Shown piece by piece: positions 42,720 to 52,995 of a DNA stretch of 64,000 bases. This DNA is from an uncultured Alphaproteobacteria bacterium (GTDB lineage Bacteria; Pseudomonadota; Alphaproteobacteria; UBA3830). Below the pieces are notes generated by a model. That model ran no database searches. It saw only the letters and a program-made list of their open reading frames with translations, and was not told the origin of the DNA. Location of the stretch: contig CAJODB010000002.1 in assembly GCA_905233185.1 (NCBI GenBank), forward strand, positions 58,073 to 122,072, in the 5' to 3' direction. Each line of letters opens with the position of its first letter. The stretch's first letter is position 1. A program made the translations under genes and the position numbers.

Positions 42720-43775
42720 GTGTTGAACATAGCTATATGCTCCGGGGGTACTGGCGGACACATGTTTCCCGCATGCGCATTATTTGAATTGTTAAAATTG
42801 CGCGGTCATTCTGTAAGCATGATAACAGATACGCGTGGCGATCGTTTTTGCAACGCCATAAATGAGGGAGATAAAGTTGTCGTAAAAACTGTTCGTTTCA
42901 ATATTAGAAATATTTTCAGCATCATTTTTGATTTAATCAGTATTTCTCGCAAATTTTTGAGTATTTGGAAGAATAATCGGCCAGATATAATTGTTGGATT
43001 TGGTAGTTTGTTCACGATTGTTCCGATTTTGATAGGGAAATTATTCGGTTCAAAGATTATCGTGTATGAACAAAATTCAATTCTCGGAAGAGCTAATAAA
43101 TTTCTGGCATATTTTGCGGATTTTAAAGTTTCTACGTTCACGATAGATGAGAAATGGCAACAGCTTCCATCTCCTGTACGAAAAGAATTTGTAAAAGCTA
43201 TAAATTCTGAATACAAATGTGATGATAGAATAAAAATTGTAGTAATTGGTGGTAGTCAAGGTGCGGTTTCTTTTTCTTTTATTATTCCGAATGCATTGTC
43301 ACTCATATCATCGGAGTTAAGGAAAGATATTGACATTGTTCAACAAGTTAGTTCTGCAAAAATAGATGACCTACGTAAAGCATATGACAGAATCAATATA
43401 AATGCGCGTCTTCTTGATTTCGTTCACAATGTGGCAGAGGAAATGTCGAGCGCGCAGCTGATAATTTCCCGTTCAGGAGCGTCGACTTTAGCGGAGTTAT
43501 CTACGCTTGGACGTCCCGCAATCCTTATTCCATATCCTCTTGCTTCTGATAATCATCAATATCACAACGCTGTATGCTATAAAAATCGTAAAGCAGCATG
43601 GATTGTTGAAGAAAACGAGAATATTGAACATGAATTATCATCAATAATTATTAACCTTTTAAATAATCGACAATTGCTAAAAGACGCAGCTTCAAATATG
43701 ATTAACGGACTAGGCGATAAATCCACAGAAATTTTTGCGGATTTTGTTGAAAAAAGTGCAGCTGAGCAGAGGTAA
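42720..43775 (+). CDS. murG: UDP-GlcNAc--undecaprenoyl-pentapeptide GlcNAc transferase
   Basis: CSGGTGGHMFPACAL…YEQNSILGRANKFLA…VIGGSQGA…SRSGASTLAEL…AILIPYPLASDNHQYHNA. Confidence 0.95.
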   Translation: MLNIAICSGGTGGHMFPACALFELLKLRGHSVSMITDTRGDRFCNAINEGDKVVVKTVRFNIRNIFSIIFDLISISRKFLSIWKNNRPDIIVGFGSLFTIVPILIGKLFGSKIIVYEQNSILGRANKFLAYFADFKVSTFTIDEKWQQLPSPVRKEFVKAINSEYKCDDRIKIVVIGGSQGAVSFSFIIPNALSLISSELRKDIDIVQQVSSAKIDDLRKAYDRININARLLDFVHNVAEEMSSAQLIISRSGASTLAELSTLGRPAILIPYPLASDNHQYHNAVCYKNRKAAWIVEENENIEHELSSIIINLLNNRQLLKDAASNMINGLGDKSTEIFADFVEKSAAEQR

Positions 43776-43779
43776 TATC

Positions 43780-45213
43780 GTGAAGAGAATTTTCACTAAT
43801 ACGGGAGTGGTGCATTTCGTTGGAATAGGTGGGATCGGAATGAGCGGAATAGCGGATATTCTGCTTAATTTAGGATACAATGTCAGAGGTAGCGATCTTA
43901 AAGAAAATGCTATGATCGCTCGTCTTACTCGCAAGGGCGTAAAAGTTACGATCGGCCATGAAGCGAAAAATGTACATGGCGCTTCAGTTGTAGTGGTTTC
44001 ATCCGCTATTTCAAAGGACAATCCCGAGATTTTGGAGGCGCGAAAGCTGCATATTCCCGTTGTAAGAAGGGCAGAAATGCTTGCAGAGCTAATGAAGATG
44101 AAAGACTCTGTTGCAATTGCGGGGACTCATGGAAAAACGACGACAACTTCTCTTATTGCGGCTGTATTAGATCAGTCTGGAATGGATCCGACGGTCGTCA
44201 ATGGTGGAGTAATTAATGCATATAATAGCAATGCGCGGTTGGGATCGGGTGACTGGATAGTAGTTGAAGCAGACGAATCGGACGGTTCTTTCACAAAACT
44301 TATGTCGACAATTGCAGTTGTAACGAATATCGACTTCGATCATATCGATAATTTCAAGGATTTTTCGGAATTAAGAAACCTTTTTGCGCAATTTGTTGAG
44401 AGTATTCCATTCTATGGAGCTGCGGTTTTATGCGTAGATCATCCAGAAGTCGCAAAGATCGCTGCAAATACGATAGATCGCCGCGTAATAACTTATGGTT
44501 TATCGGAAAATGCAGATGTTTCATGTAAAGATATGTCTCTTTCTCCGAGCGGTTCAAAATTTAGCGTAGTTTTCTCTGATAAATTAGCGAAACGATACAA
44601 AATAAACAGACGCGGTTGGGAAAATATTGCTCTTCCGATGTTTGGGAAGCATAATGTTCAAAATGCACTTGCCGCTGTTTCAGTTGCTATCGAGCTTGGA
44701 ATTCCTGAAGAAAATGTCAGATTGGCTCTTGGATCGTTTATGGGAGTGAAACGCCGTTTTACACGTGTTGCTGAAGTTAATGGTGTTACGGTCATTGATG
44801 ATTATGCGCATCATCCAGTTGAAATTGCAGCTGTTTTAAATGCCGCAAGAACCTCATGCAAAGGGAAAATATACGCAGTTATGCAGCCTCATCGTCATAC
44901 AAGATTAAAGAATTTTCTTGATGATTTCGCAAAGGTTCTGGAATTGAGCGATTATTCATTTATAGCGCCAATATACTCCGCAGGAGAAGCAAATAACGAT
45001 GTCGATCACTTTACTTTATTGAAGAAAGTTCAGGAAAACAGTGTTGTTAAGGCTGAATTTGTTCAAGATGTTCAGACACTTGCAAATAAAATCTCTGATA
45101 TGCTTCGTCCTAGTGATTTCGTTATATTTCTTGGTGCAGGAGATATTACACAATGGGCGTATGCCTTTCCAAAACTAATTGATAAAGAAAAAGCTATTAG
45201 CTCAGAGCGGTAA
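43780..45213 (+). CDS. murC: UDP-N-acetylmuramate--L-alanine ligase
   Basis: VHFVGIGGIGMSGIADILLNLGY…AGTHGKTTTTSLIA…DDYAHHPVEIAAVL…; likely GTG start at 43780. Confidence 0.97.
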   Translation: MKRIFTNTGVVHFVGIGGIGMSGIADILLNLGYNVRGSDLKENAMIARLTRKGVKVTIGHEAKNVHGASVVVVSSAISKDNPEILEARKLHIPVVRRAEMLAELMKMKDSVAIAGTHGKTTTTSLIAAVLDQSGMDPTVVNGGVINAYNSNARLGSGDWIVVEADESDGSFTKLMSTIAVVTNIDFDHIDNFKDFSELRNLFAQFVESIPFYGAAVLCVDHPEVAKIAANTIDRRVITYGLSENADVSCKDMSLSPSGSKFSVVFSDKLAKRYKINRRGWENIALPMFGKHNVQNALAAVSVAIELGIPEENVRLALGSFMGVKRRFTRVAEVNGVTVIDDYAHHPVEIAAVLNAARTSCKGKIYAVMQPHRHTRLKNFLDDFAKVLELSDYSFIAPIYSAGEANNDVDHFTLLKKVQENSVVKAEFVQDVQTLANKISDMLRPSDFVIFLGAGDITQWAYAFPKLIDKEKAISSER

Positions 45214-45219
45214 AACAGC

Positions 45220-46122
45220 ATGACGATGCACTCAATTATTGATTCTCTTCCTGTCGTTCGTGGTATGCTCCAGGAAAATTATCCGCTGAGCAAAAAATCA
45301 TGGTTTGGTGTTGGTGGTCCTGCAGAAGCTTTGTTTGTTCCAGAAGATATCGATGATCTTGTGTATTTTTTAAGAAATGTTCCAGATGAAATTCCTATAA
45401 CAATTTTAGGAGCTATTTCAAATGTCCTTATTCGTGATGGAGGGATTCCCGGAGTTGTAATTCTTTTGGGGGATTTATTTAAGAAGATATATATCGAAGA
45501 TGATATTTTGGAAGTTGGCGCTGGTGTAAATTGTACTCGCCTTTCTACTTTCGCAATGGATGCAGAGCTTGGTGGGCTGGAATTCCTTATGGGACTTCCT
45601 GGAACAGTTGGCGGAGCGCTAAAGATGAATGCTGGCTGTTATGGTTCTGAAATCTCTGATTTCTTAGTTGAATTTGAAGCTGTAACAACTTCCGGCCAAA
45701 TAAAGTGGTTTACAAAGAAAGATATAAAGTTCTCGTATAGAAAATCAAATATTCCAGATGATCTAATCATCACAAGAGCTTGGTTTAAATGCGGATTACA
45801 TGTCGATTATTCTATTCCGAAAAAGGTTCATTCTATAATCGAGAAAAGAAAATCATCGCAACCGATAAACAAACGTTCATGTGGTTCTACGTTTAAGAAT
45901 CCGCAAGGGAAAAAAGCTTGGGAGCTGATTGAGAAGGCGGGAGGACGTGGAATGAGAGTAGGAGGAGCTTCTGTATCGGATAAGCATTGCAATTTCATTG
46001 TAAATGACGCAAATGCAACAGCAAATGATATAGAAACTCTAGGAGAGAGGATTGCGCAAAAAGTTTTTGAAACATCAAATATTAAACTTGAATGGGAAGT
46101 TATTCGTTTAGGGAGAAGATAA
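45220..46122 (+). CDS. murB: UDP-N-acetylenolpyruvoylglucosamine reductase
   Basis: NYPLSKKSWFGVGGPAEALF…LGAISNVLIRDGGIPGVVI…FLMGLPGTVGGALKMNAGCYG…SCGSTFKNP. Confidence 0.97.
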   Translation: MTMHSIIDSLPVVRGMLQENYPLSKKSWFGVGGPAEALFVPEDIDDLVYFLRNVPDEIPITILGAISNVLIRDGGIPGVVILLGDLFKKIYIEDDILEVGAGVNCTRLSTFAMDAELGGLEFLMGLPGTVGGALKMNAGCYGSEISDFLVEFEAVTTSGQIKWFTKKDIKFSYRKSNIPDDLIITRAWFKCGLHVDYSIPKKVHSIIEKRKSSQPINKRSCGSTFKNPQGKKAWELIEKAGGRGMRVGGASVSDKHCNFIVNDANATANDIETLGERIAQKVFETSNIKLEWEVIRLGRR

Positions 46123-46128
46123 GTAAAT

Positions 46129-47046
46129 ATGAAGAAAGATTTTCAAAAAATATGTGTATTAAAAGGCGGTTTTTCAACTGAAAGAGAAATATCTTTGCTT
46201 AGCGGAAGCGGTATGGCTAATGCGGCTCGTTCTCTTGGATATGAAGTAAGCGAATTTGATTTTACAGGAGATATTTATGCTTTGCTTGCCTTCTTGAAGG
46301 CAGAAGATCCTGATTGTGTAGTCAATGGGCTTCATGGGGCAGGCGGAGAAGATGGTAATATTCAGGCTGTGCTCAATCTTTTGAAAATTCCATATACACA
46401 TTCAGGTGTTTTAGCTTCATCTGTTGCAATGGATAAGTACATTTCAGGGCTGATTTTTCATCAAAATGGCATTCGTGTGCCTAAGAATCGCCAGTATTAT
46501 TGGGAAACATTCAAAAACAAGCCTGATTTTCCACTTCCTTTTGTTATAAAGCCAATTAATGGTGGTTCTTCTTGCGGAGTTTTTATAATAAATAAGCTTT
46601 CTGAGTTGGATAAAGTCGAATGGACGTATGGAGATAAAGTTCTTGTGTCAGAATATATTCCTGGATTGGAGCTGAGCGTAGGAGTATTAGATGGACGGGC
46701 ACTTGAAGTCACAAATATTATCGTGAAAAAAGGGTTCTACGATTATAAAAATAAATATACTGACGGAGCGGCTTATCATGAACTTCCGGCTAATATTCCT
46801 CAAAAAGTTCGTAGAGAAGCTATGGCTTGGGCAGAGAAAACACATGCTCTTCTCGAATGTCGTGGAGCGACTCGCACAGATTTTAGATACAACGATGTCA
46901 CCAAGGAATTGTTTGTTTTGGAGATAAACACGCAACCGGGAATGAGTCCGCTTTCACTAGTACCAGAGCAGGCAAAATACGTAGGGATATCTTTTGAGGA
47001 ATTGGTTGGACGATTGATACAAGAAGCTTGCTATGACGAGATGTAG
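46129..47046 (+). CDS. ddl: D-alanine--D-alanine ligase
   Basis: KICVLKGGFSTEREISLLSG…GLHGAGGEDGNIQAVLNLLKIPYTHSGVLASSVAMDK…EINTQPGMSPLSLVPEQA. Confidence 0.97.
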   Translation: MKKDFQKICVLKGGFSTEREISLLSGSGMANAARSLGYEVSEFDFTGDIYALLAFLKAEDPDCVVNGLHGAGGEDGNIQAVLNLLKIPYTHSGVLASSVAMDKYISGLIFHQNGIRVPKNRQYYWETFKNKPDFPLPFVIKPINGGSSCGVFIINKLSELDKVEWTYGDKVLVSEYIPGLELSVGVLDGRALEVTNIIVKKGFYDYKNKYTDGAAYHELPANIPQKVRREAMAWAEKTHALLECRGATRTDFRYNDVTKELFVLEINTQPGMSPLSLVPEQAKYVGISFEELVGRLIQEACYDEM

Positions 47047-47540
47047 ATCTGGTTGGGTTGTAGGTATTTTGATATTTTTTTCATTAGATTCCTCACTGCA
47101 TCCAAGATGATAGAAAAGGATTTTTCTAAGAAGGAAGTGTGAAATAATTATTCGATACGGATGATACTCTATCTATATACCGCTACTCTTACTTATTCAA
47201 AATAGAGTGAATAAGTAAAAATTGTGCGTTTACATTCGCAATTCAGCACTACGCTACGTAAAGATACCGATGAAAGAATAATAATCCTATAAAGAAATTT
47301 ACTACACATATATAAGACATATAGCTAATATGCGGTATGCGTCTGTATATTATGCTATATGATAATACCAATGTAGTAATGGGTATATCATCCCCCCAGA
47401 TCAACGCAAGGCCGATACACAGCACAAAGTAGAAGGAGAATCTGTTACCACACCCCTATTTTTGCATACAACACGCTATTACACGGAGCAAATGCATGCT
47501 GGTCACATCCCCTCAGCGACAGCGTATTGCAGCAAAAGAA

Positions 47541-47549
47541 GGGGGGGGG
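47541..47549. repeat. G9 mononucleotide tract 22 nt 3' of the Flp pilin stop
   Basis: agaaGGGGGGGGGagac. Confidence 0.95.
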
Positions 47550-47571
47550 AGACAACAGATTCAAATCTACC

Positions 47572-47739
47572 TTAACCCAGGTTATTTGCTATGTTATTCA
47601 ACTGGTTTAAAATCTTATTACCAATGAGGCGCATACCTGTAATAGCCACAACAGCGATTAAGCTGGCGATAAGTGCGTATTCAATAGCAGTTGCACCCTT
47701 GGACTTTTTCTTTAAAAACTTGGATATCGCAGATATCAT
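47572..47739 (-). CDS. Flp/Fap-type pilin (class IVb), 55 aa; absent from supplied ORF track
   Basis: Minus strand: MISAISKFLKKKSKGATAIEYALIASLIAVVAITGMRLIGNKILNQLNNIANNLG*; Flp signature G-ATAIEY-ALIASLIAV; AGGGAG SD upstream. Confidence 0.93.
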   Translation of the reverse strand: MISAISKFLKKKSKGATAIEYALIASLIAVVAITGMRLIGNKILNQLNNIANNLG

Positions 47740-47839
47740 CTTCAAACTCCCTATAAATAAATATCATCAATACTTGTAGTAAACACCATTAAAGTTACTA
47801 AAGAATTAACAATGCGATTTTTTTTGAAAAAAATAATTT

Positions 47840-49129
47840 TTATTTTCGATATCGCATAAAAGGAACAAAAGGAAGGATTATGCACCCGCTTACAAAAAAG
47901 AGAGTTGAGTCAAGAATAGCTCTAATTGGTGAATCAGCTATAGCAAATATACAAAATGCTATTGAAATTAGTCCTATAAGAATTTTGGCGGTGTTTTTTT
48001 CCTTTATCATGAGTTTTAAATATACTGCGCAACAAGCGATATACACAATTAAGAAGACAATAACGGAAAAATTGATTATATAACTAATCTGTTCCGAAAA
48101 ACTTTCTTGTTTTGTTAAAATCAATATTGGAATTAATCCTAAACTGCTGATTAACACGCTGATATATGGTGACTCTTCATCATTTTTTGTTCCGAAAAAA
48201 GCAGGAAGTAACTTATCTTCAGCTAATCCGAGAGATATTTGCGCAGATGTAAGGACCCATGCGTTAAGAGTTCCTATACAGACAATAGATGCTACCGCTG
48301 ATAGTAAATAAGATACGTTTTTTCCTGCAACAGCATTTATAGCATCTACAAATGGAGCTGTGCTTTGAGCCAAAATTGCGCTTGGAATAACTCCCATGAC
48401 AGCTGCGTTATTTACAAAATAGACTAACGCAACTGAGCTTGTTCCTAAAACTATTGCTTTTGGTATGGTTTTTCCGGGATTTTTTACGGATCCGGCTGGA
48501 GTTGTTGCACACTCAACGCCTATAAATCCCCAAAAGCATAATATCGTCACCATGCTTACTAATTTTTGCGAAGGGATGGAGGCCAATTCCTGAGACATTG
48601 CTATGCAAGATGAATCAAAGCTTTGTAGAAGCACTATCGGCACGATAACAAATGGAATAAATTTTAAAAGCGTTAATGCGAATTCTACTTGTCCTGATAA
48701 TTTTACGCTCTTACAGTTAAGAGCTGTTATAATAATCAACAGAGCAATTTCCAATGCTAAATTAAAGTTTGAAGAAGGATTATCAAAGAAAGGGTTCAAG
48801 TACGCCACTGCTGATACAATAACAACAGAAGTACTTATCCATGATACCAACCAATATGCCCATCCTATAAAAAAAGCGGGGATCATTCCGAATTCCTTTT
48901 TTATATATATGTGGGGACCTCCTGTTTGCGGATATCTTGAGCATAATTCTGAAAAGATAAAGGCCAAAAGCAATGCGCCAAGACCGGCAAAACACCAGCC
49001 ATATATTCCGAACATTCCATAAGGAGCTAACACAGATGGCAGCATAAATATGCCTGATCCTATTTGGCTGCCAAAAACTATTGCAAAAACTGCCCAAAAT
49101 CCCATTCTTTTGGTTGACGCTGATGACAT
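47840..49129 (-). CDS. APC-family amino-acid permease/antiporter
   Basis: FWAVFAIVFGSQIGSGIFMLPSVLAPYG…FSELCSRYPQTGGPHIYIKKEFG. Confidence 0.92.
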   Translation of the reverse strand: MSSASTKRMGFWAVFAIVFGSQIGSGIFMLPSVLAPYGMFGIYGWCFAGLGALLLAFIFSELCSRYPQTGGPHIYIKKEFGMIPAFFIGWAYWLVSWISTSVVIVSAVAYLNPFFDNPSSNFNLALEIALLIIITALNCKSVKLSGQVEFALTLLKFIPFVIVPIVLLQSFDSSCIAMSQELASIPSQKLVSMVTILCFWGFIGVECATTPAGSVKNPGKTIPKAIVLGTSSVALVYFVNNAAVMGVIPSAILAQSTAPFVDAINAVAGKNVSYLLSAVASIVCIGTLNAWVLTSAQISLGLAEDKLLPAFFGTKNDEESPYISVLISSLGLIPILILTKQESFSEQISYIINFSVIVFLIVYIACCAVYLKLMIKEKNTAKILIGLISIAFCIFAIADSPIRAILDSTLFFVSGCIILPFVPFMRYRK

Positions 49130-49176
49130 TTGTTCCTCTAAACTAATTATTTTTCAATACTATTACTAATTAATTA

Positions 49177-51024
49177 CTATCTATTATCCGCATCGTTATT
49201 GCTGCGACGTGTCGTGCCGTTTTTTGCTTTGTCTTTCTCTTTTAGACCTTGAAATACGGTAGCAATAACGTCACGTGTGGACATTTTGTTCAATTGCTCA
49301 AAAGTCCACGATGGCGCTTCTCGAGATTTTAATGAAGTTGCTGAAAATCGTGTACGTACTATGGCTGGATCGATATCTGTTTCTTCAAACATTCCTGAAA
49401 AGCGCTCTTCTGATGGAATAATAAGATCAGCATATGGAAGTTTGACATCTTTATCCATTCTTATGCCAAGTAATTTGCATGCTATATCTACGATACTATC
49501 GATATTTCGCAATTTATTTGCAGGCATTATGGAATATATATCCGACAGAATGTACGAATCTCTCAATGTATATGAAACCAATTTAATAAGCGGATGAAAA
49601 ATCTCATCGCGGCTACAATATACTCCGACATTGCTCTTCTTAAATTCTACACTTCGGCCTGACACTAGAGACTCGACAATTTCATCAAATAAACCTGAAG
49701 GATCTGTAATACAATTTGGAAGTCTTATAATACGAAATTTTGTTTGAGTTTTTTTGCTTCCTGAACATTGTACGATTAACTCTCCCAGTCTTTGTGTTGC
49801 TCCAATCCAATTTTCTGTATCAAATGTTTCCATTGTGGACAGCATAAATACAAATTTTATCTTTAATTTTTGAGCTATATCAACTATTTCAGAGGTGCTA
49901 AGTACATTTTTAGCAACAGCTTCTTTCAGATTATCTTCGCTTGAATCCAAACGTAACAAAGGCATATTGAAAAACAAGACGTCTGGTTTAGGATCTGTTG
50001 AATTGAGGAGATTTTTATCGGCAATTTTTATTTTATGGATTTTTTCAGAAGCTTTTTTTCCTAACTCTTCTTCTATTTCTCGCATTAAATATTCTGACAT
50101 ACAGAATACAACAAGATTTGCGGCTTCTGACAATGCGCAGATTAGGTCGAAAATACACTTTCTGCCATCGTAAAAAATCCATATGCTTTTATTCTTGAAG
50201 CTTTCAGAAAGCATATTCTTTTCTTGAGGAGAGACATCAACGGAATCGAAATTTTTAATAGAAATCGGGGCAATACTGAATTCACTGTTATGTTCTTTTA
50301 TTTCAAACAGTGGTATAGAGAATTCTGAAGAGATATCGACAAGCTTAAGTAACGTTGCTATATCTTGATTTCTGGAAAAATATAAAATTCTTCTTGGAAA
50401 AGGAAAAAAAGAAGCCATATTAAGTCGATTTAGCTTTTTTCTGAGTTTCTTTACTCTTTCAAAATCAGCAATTATAAGTTTCAGTATTTTATATTCGTTC
50501 TTGAGGGAATTTTTTACAATGTCAGCTTCTATTGTATCTCCACAAACGACATAAACGGGAATTTTATCGGAGAAAAGAGCACAGCCTCGCATATATTCCA
50601 CGCATACGAACTCAATGAAAACGATAGAACCCAGGCTTACCAAAGCAACAGCGAATGAATTGTTCAAAAAAATTATGGGAATAGCGCAAGCTGTAACACC
50701 AAGAACTATTCTGTATCTTGAAATGTGCGAGATCTTATCCATAAACCAAAAGAAAATCGCTATATATATGCACAGCAGAGAGAAAATTTCCTGTAAAAAT
50801 TGATATAGCGAAAATTTCGGATAAATAAGCAGAGAAACAATCGTATAAGGTAGCAATAACGCCGCAAGGTTGTAAAAATGCTCACTTTGTTCATGCGATA
50901 AAAAATTTGGGAAAGAGGGGATTGTGAAGCCTTTTTCCAAAGTTTTCGCAAGTTTTTTCCATGCTTCGTAAGCTAATTCAAATTCTTTTTTGCAAAAATC
51001 TGCTATTTTTTCTAATAAATGCAT
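49177..51024 (-). CDS. FlaA1/CapD-like polysaccharide-biosynthesis protein with degenerate nucleotide-binding/catalytic motifs
   Basis: N-terminal TM helices; VLFFNMPLLRLDSSEDNLKEAVAKNVLSTSEIVDIAQ…FMLSTMETFDTENWIGATQRLGELIVQ aligns in pattern with the CapD region. Confidence 0.7.
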   Translation of the reverse strand: MHLLEKIADFCKKEFELAYEAWKKLAKTLEKGFTIPSFPNFLSHEQSEHFYNLAALLLPYTIVSLLIYPKFSLYQFLQEIFSLLCIYIAIFFWFMDKISHISRYRIVLGVTACAIPIIFLNNSFAVALVSLGSIVFIEFVCVEYMRGCALFSDKIPVYVVCGDTIEADIVKNSLKNEYKILKLIIADFERVKKLRKKLNRLNMASFFPFPRRILYFSRNQDIATLLKLVDISSEFSIPLFEIKEHNSEFSIAPISIKNFDSVDVSPQEKNMLSESFKNKSIWIFYDGRKCIFDLICALSEAANLVVFCMSEYLMREIEEELGKKASEKIHKIKIADKNLLNSTDPKPDVLFFNMPLLRLDSSEDNLKEAVAKNVLSTSEIVDIAQKLKIKFVFMLSTMETFDTENWIGATQRLGELIVQCSGSKKTQTKFRIIRLPNCITDPSGLFDEIVESLVSGRSVEFKKSNVGVYCSRDEIFHPLIKLVSYTLRDSYILSDIYSIMPANKLRNIDSIVDIACKLLGIRMDKDVKLPYADLIIPSEERFSGMFEETDIDPAIVRTRFSATSLKSREAPSWTFEQLNKMSTRDVIATVFQGLKEKDKAKNGTTRRSNNDADNR

Positions 51025-51123
51025 ATATTCATCTACCTGTAATGACTAGCATTAACAAAGTATAAATTATATTTATATAGAATATAAGTGTTGTGTAGTT
51101 TATTTTGTTATTGGTGTTATATA

Positions 51124-52059
51124 ATGAGTTGTAATTCTTATAAAAGATCTTACGGAAAAATTGGTTTTATTGGAGCAGGCTGTTATGGAACTGCAATTGC
51201 TCAAAGTATCAGTGCTTGTGCAGATAAAATTGCCCTTATTACAGATTCGGAAGAGATAAAAGCAGATATAAATAACGCACATATCAGTAAGGTTTTGGGA
51301 AATGCGCCTTTAAATGCGAATCTTTCATGCGATATGGATTATTCAACCATAAAGGACGCTGAAATTGTGTTTATTACCGTTCCCGTTGGCGCTGTTACTA
51401 CTGTTTGTAATTTAATAAAGAAAAATGAAATAAAAGTACCTGTTATCTTATGTTCAAAAGGAGTTGATACGGAAAACGCACGGCTAATCAGTGAAATGGT
51501 AAGTGATATTATAGGCAATGAGCTTTTTGTTTTTTCAGGACCGTCATTTGCCAGTGAAGTGGTTCGTGGATTACCTTTTGGTGTCAACTTAGCTGGTAGA
51601 AATATGAATATGGCAATTGAAATTGCTGAACGATTGTCTTCATCTAATTGTGTTATTAAGCCAATTGCAGATTATATAGGATTGCAAATAGCCGGAGCCT
51701 TTAAAAATATTCTTGCAATAGGATGCGGAATGAAACGCGGCGCAAAGCTTGGAAATAACGCTATAGCGAAGTTCATAGTAGAAGGCGTGGAAGAAATGGC
51801 TGCGTTAGCTGTCGCTATGGGAGGAAAGAAAGAGACATTTTTTGAGTTAGGCGGCATTGGTGACATAATACTTACATGCACGAGTGAGCAATCCAGAAAT
51901 GGTCTATTTGGGGCACATTTAGCTTGCGGAGGAACTTTGGATAGCTGGAATGGACCGCTTGCGGAAGGTACTTTTGCGGCAAAAGCTGTGCCGATGTTCG
52001 CTGAAAAATACCATATTGAGTTCAAAATCTTCGATGAAATATATAAAGCAATATATTAA
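51124..52059 (+). CDS. gpsA: Glycerol-3-phosphate dehydrogenase [NAD(P)+]
   Basis: KIGFIGAGCYGTAIAQSIS…FSGPSFASEVVRGLPFGVNLAG…GIGDIILTCTSEQSRN. Confidence 0.95.
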   Translation: MSCNSYKRSYGKIGFIGAGCYGTAIAQSISACADKIALITDSEEIKADINNAHISKVLGNAPLNANLSCDMDYSTIKDAEIVFITVPVGAVTTVCNLIKKNEIKVPVILCSKGVDTENARLISEMVSDIIGNELFVFSGPSFASEVVRGLPFGVNLAGRNMNMAIEIAERLSSSNCVIKPIADYIGLQIAGAFKNILAIGCGMKRGAKLGNNAIAKFIVEGVEEMAALAVAMGGKKETFFELGGIGDIILTCTSEQSRNGLFGAHLACGGTLDSWNGPLAEGTFAAKAVPMFAEKYHIEFKIFDEIYKAIY

Positions 52060-52302
52060 TGAAATGAAAAAGTACGAACAAAGATGACTTTTTTAAATAA
52101 AAAAATGTGAAGTTCTATAACAGCTTCTCTAAATCAACTTGTTGTTTCTTGAAAAAAGTATTTTCGAGAAAAATGGAGAGATTCCATCAAAATGGCGTGT
52201 TCCGTTTGTTTTTTTCTACATAGCCTTGAAAGAATTTAACAAATTCCTTTTCTTTAAAGAATTTTTTAATGTATTTATCACATAATGATCATGTGTTTTG
52301 AG

Positions 52303-52788
52303 TTACTTATCATCCACTATCAATTCCATTGCCTCATATCCAAAATTTGTGTATCTAACTACCAATGTTATTGTTTGGCCATGGTCGATAGATTCCAATC
52401 GGTTTTTCTTCAACAAACTTGCGTGTATAAATACGTCCTCTCCTGTCTTCATTTGTGCGAATCCGAACCCTTTCGCAGGATTAAACCACTTCATAACGGC
52501 TTTAACTTTTTCAGGTTCTCTGTCGGAAATTTCGTATTTATTAAATTGAGCGACTTCACGAACTTTTGTGACTTTTAAACCTCGCTCGGCTTCATCTATA
52601 TCGCAAATAATAATGTCATCGTTATTAAGCTTTTTTATGCCGGCTTGATCAAGAACGGAAAAGTGCAAAAAAACATCGCCCGGACGATCTTCCATCTCCA
52701 CGAATCCATATCCTTTAAACTGATTGAACCATTTAACTCTGCATTTTACTCCTGAATAACATTTCGTTTTTTCTGCGCTCTTAGACAT
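52303..52788 (-). CDS. Cold-shock protein with two CSDs
   Basis: VKWFNQFKGYGFVEMEDRPGDVFLHFS… and MKWFNPAKGFGFAQMKTGEDVFIHASLL; internal start ATG at 52788. Confidence 0.93.
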   Translation of the reverse strand: MSKSAEKTKCYSGVKCRVKWFNQFKGYGFVEMEDRPGDVFLHFSVLDQAGIKKLNNDDIIICDIDEAERGLKVTKVREVAQFNKYEISDREPEKVKAVMKWFNPAKGFGFAQMKTGEDVFIHASLLKKNRLESIDHGQTITLVVRYTNFGYEAMELIVDDK

Positions 52789-52995
52789 GAAAACCACCCT
52801 TTCTAAAAACAAGCATGCATTCTTATGCAATACATAAAAACATCTATTGTTGTCCATATTAAACAAATAACTTTTATAAAAGATTAATTTTGGCGATTTT
52901 TTTTGAAAAAATTTTGACCTCGAACATATAAAAAACATGACGACAATAATAACGAAGATATGCTTCTTTTGTTGAACTGCTTTCTTAGAGAGGGT

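Noticed and set aside
47591-47779. ORF 47591..47779 (+), 62 aa
   Set aside because: Antisense to the Flp pilin, which has a clear SD and family signature on the minus strand.
52789-52938. N-terminal extension of the cold-shock ORF to 52938
   Set aside because: No homologous content; GGGTGG-preceded ATG at 52788 is a better start and leaves a cold-shock-type 5' UTR.
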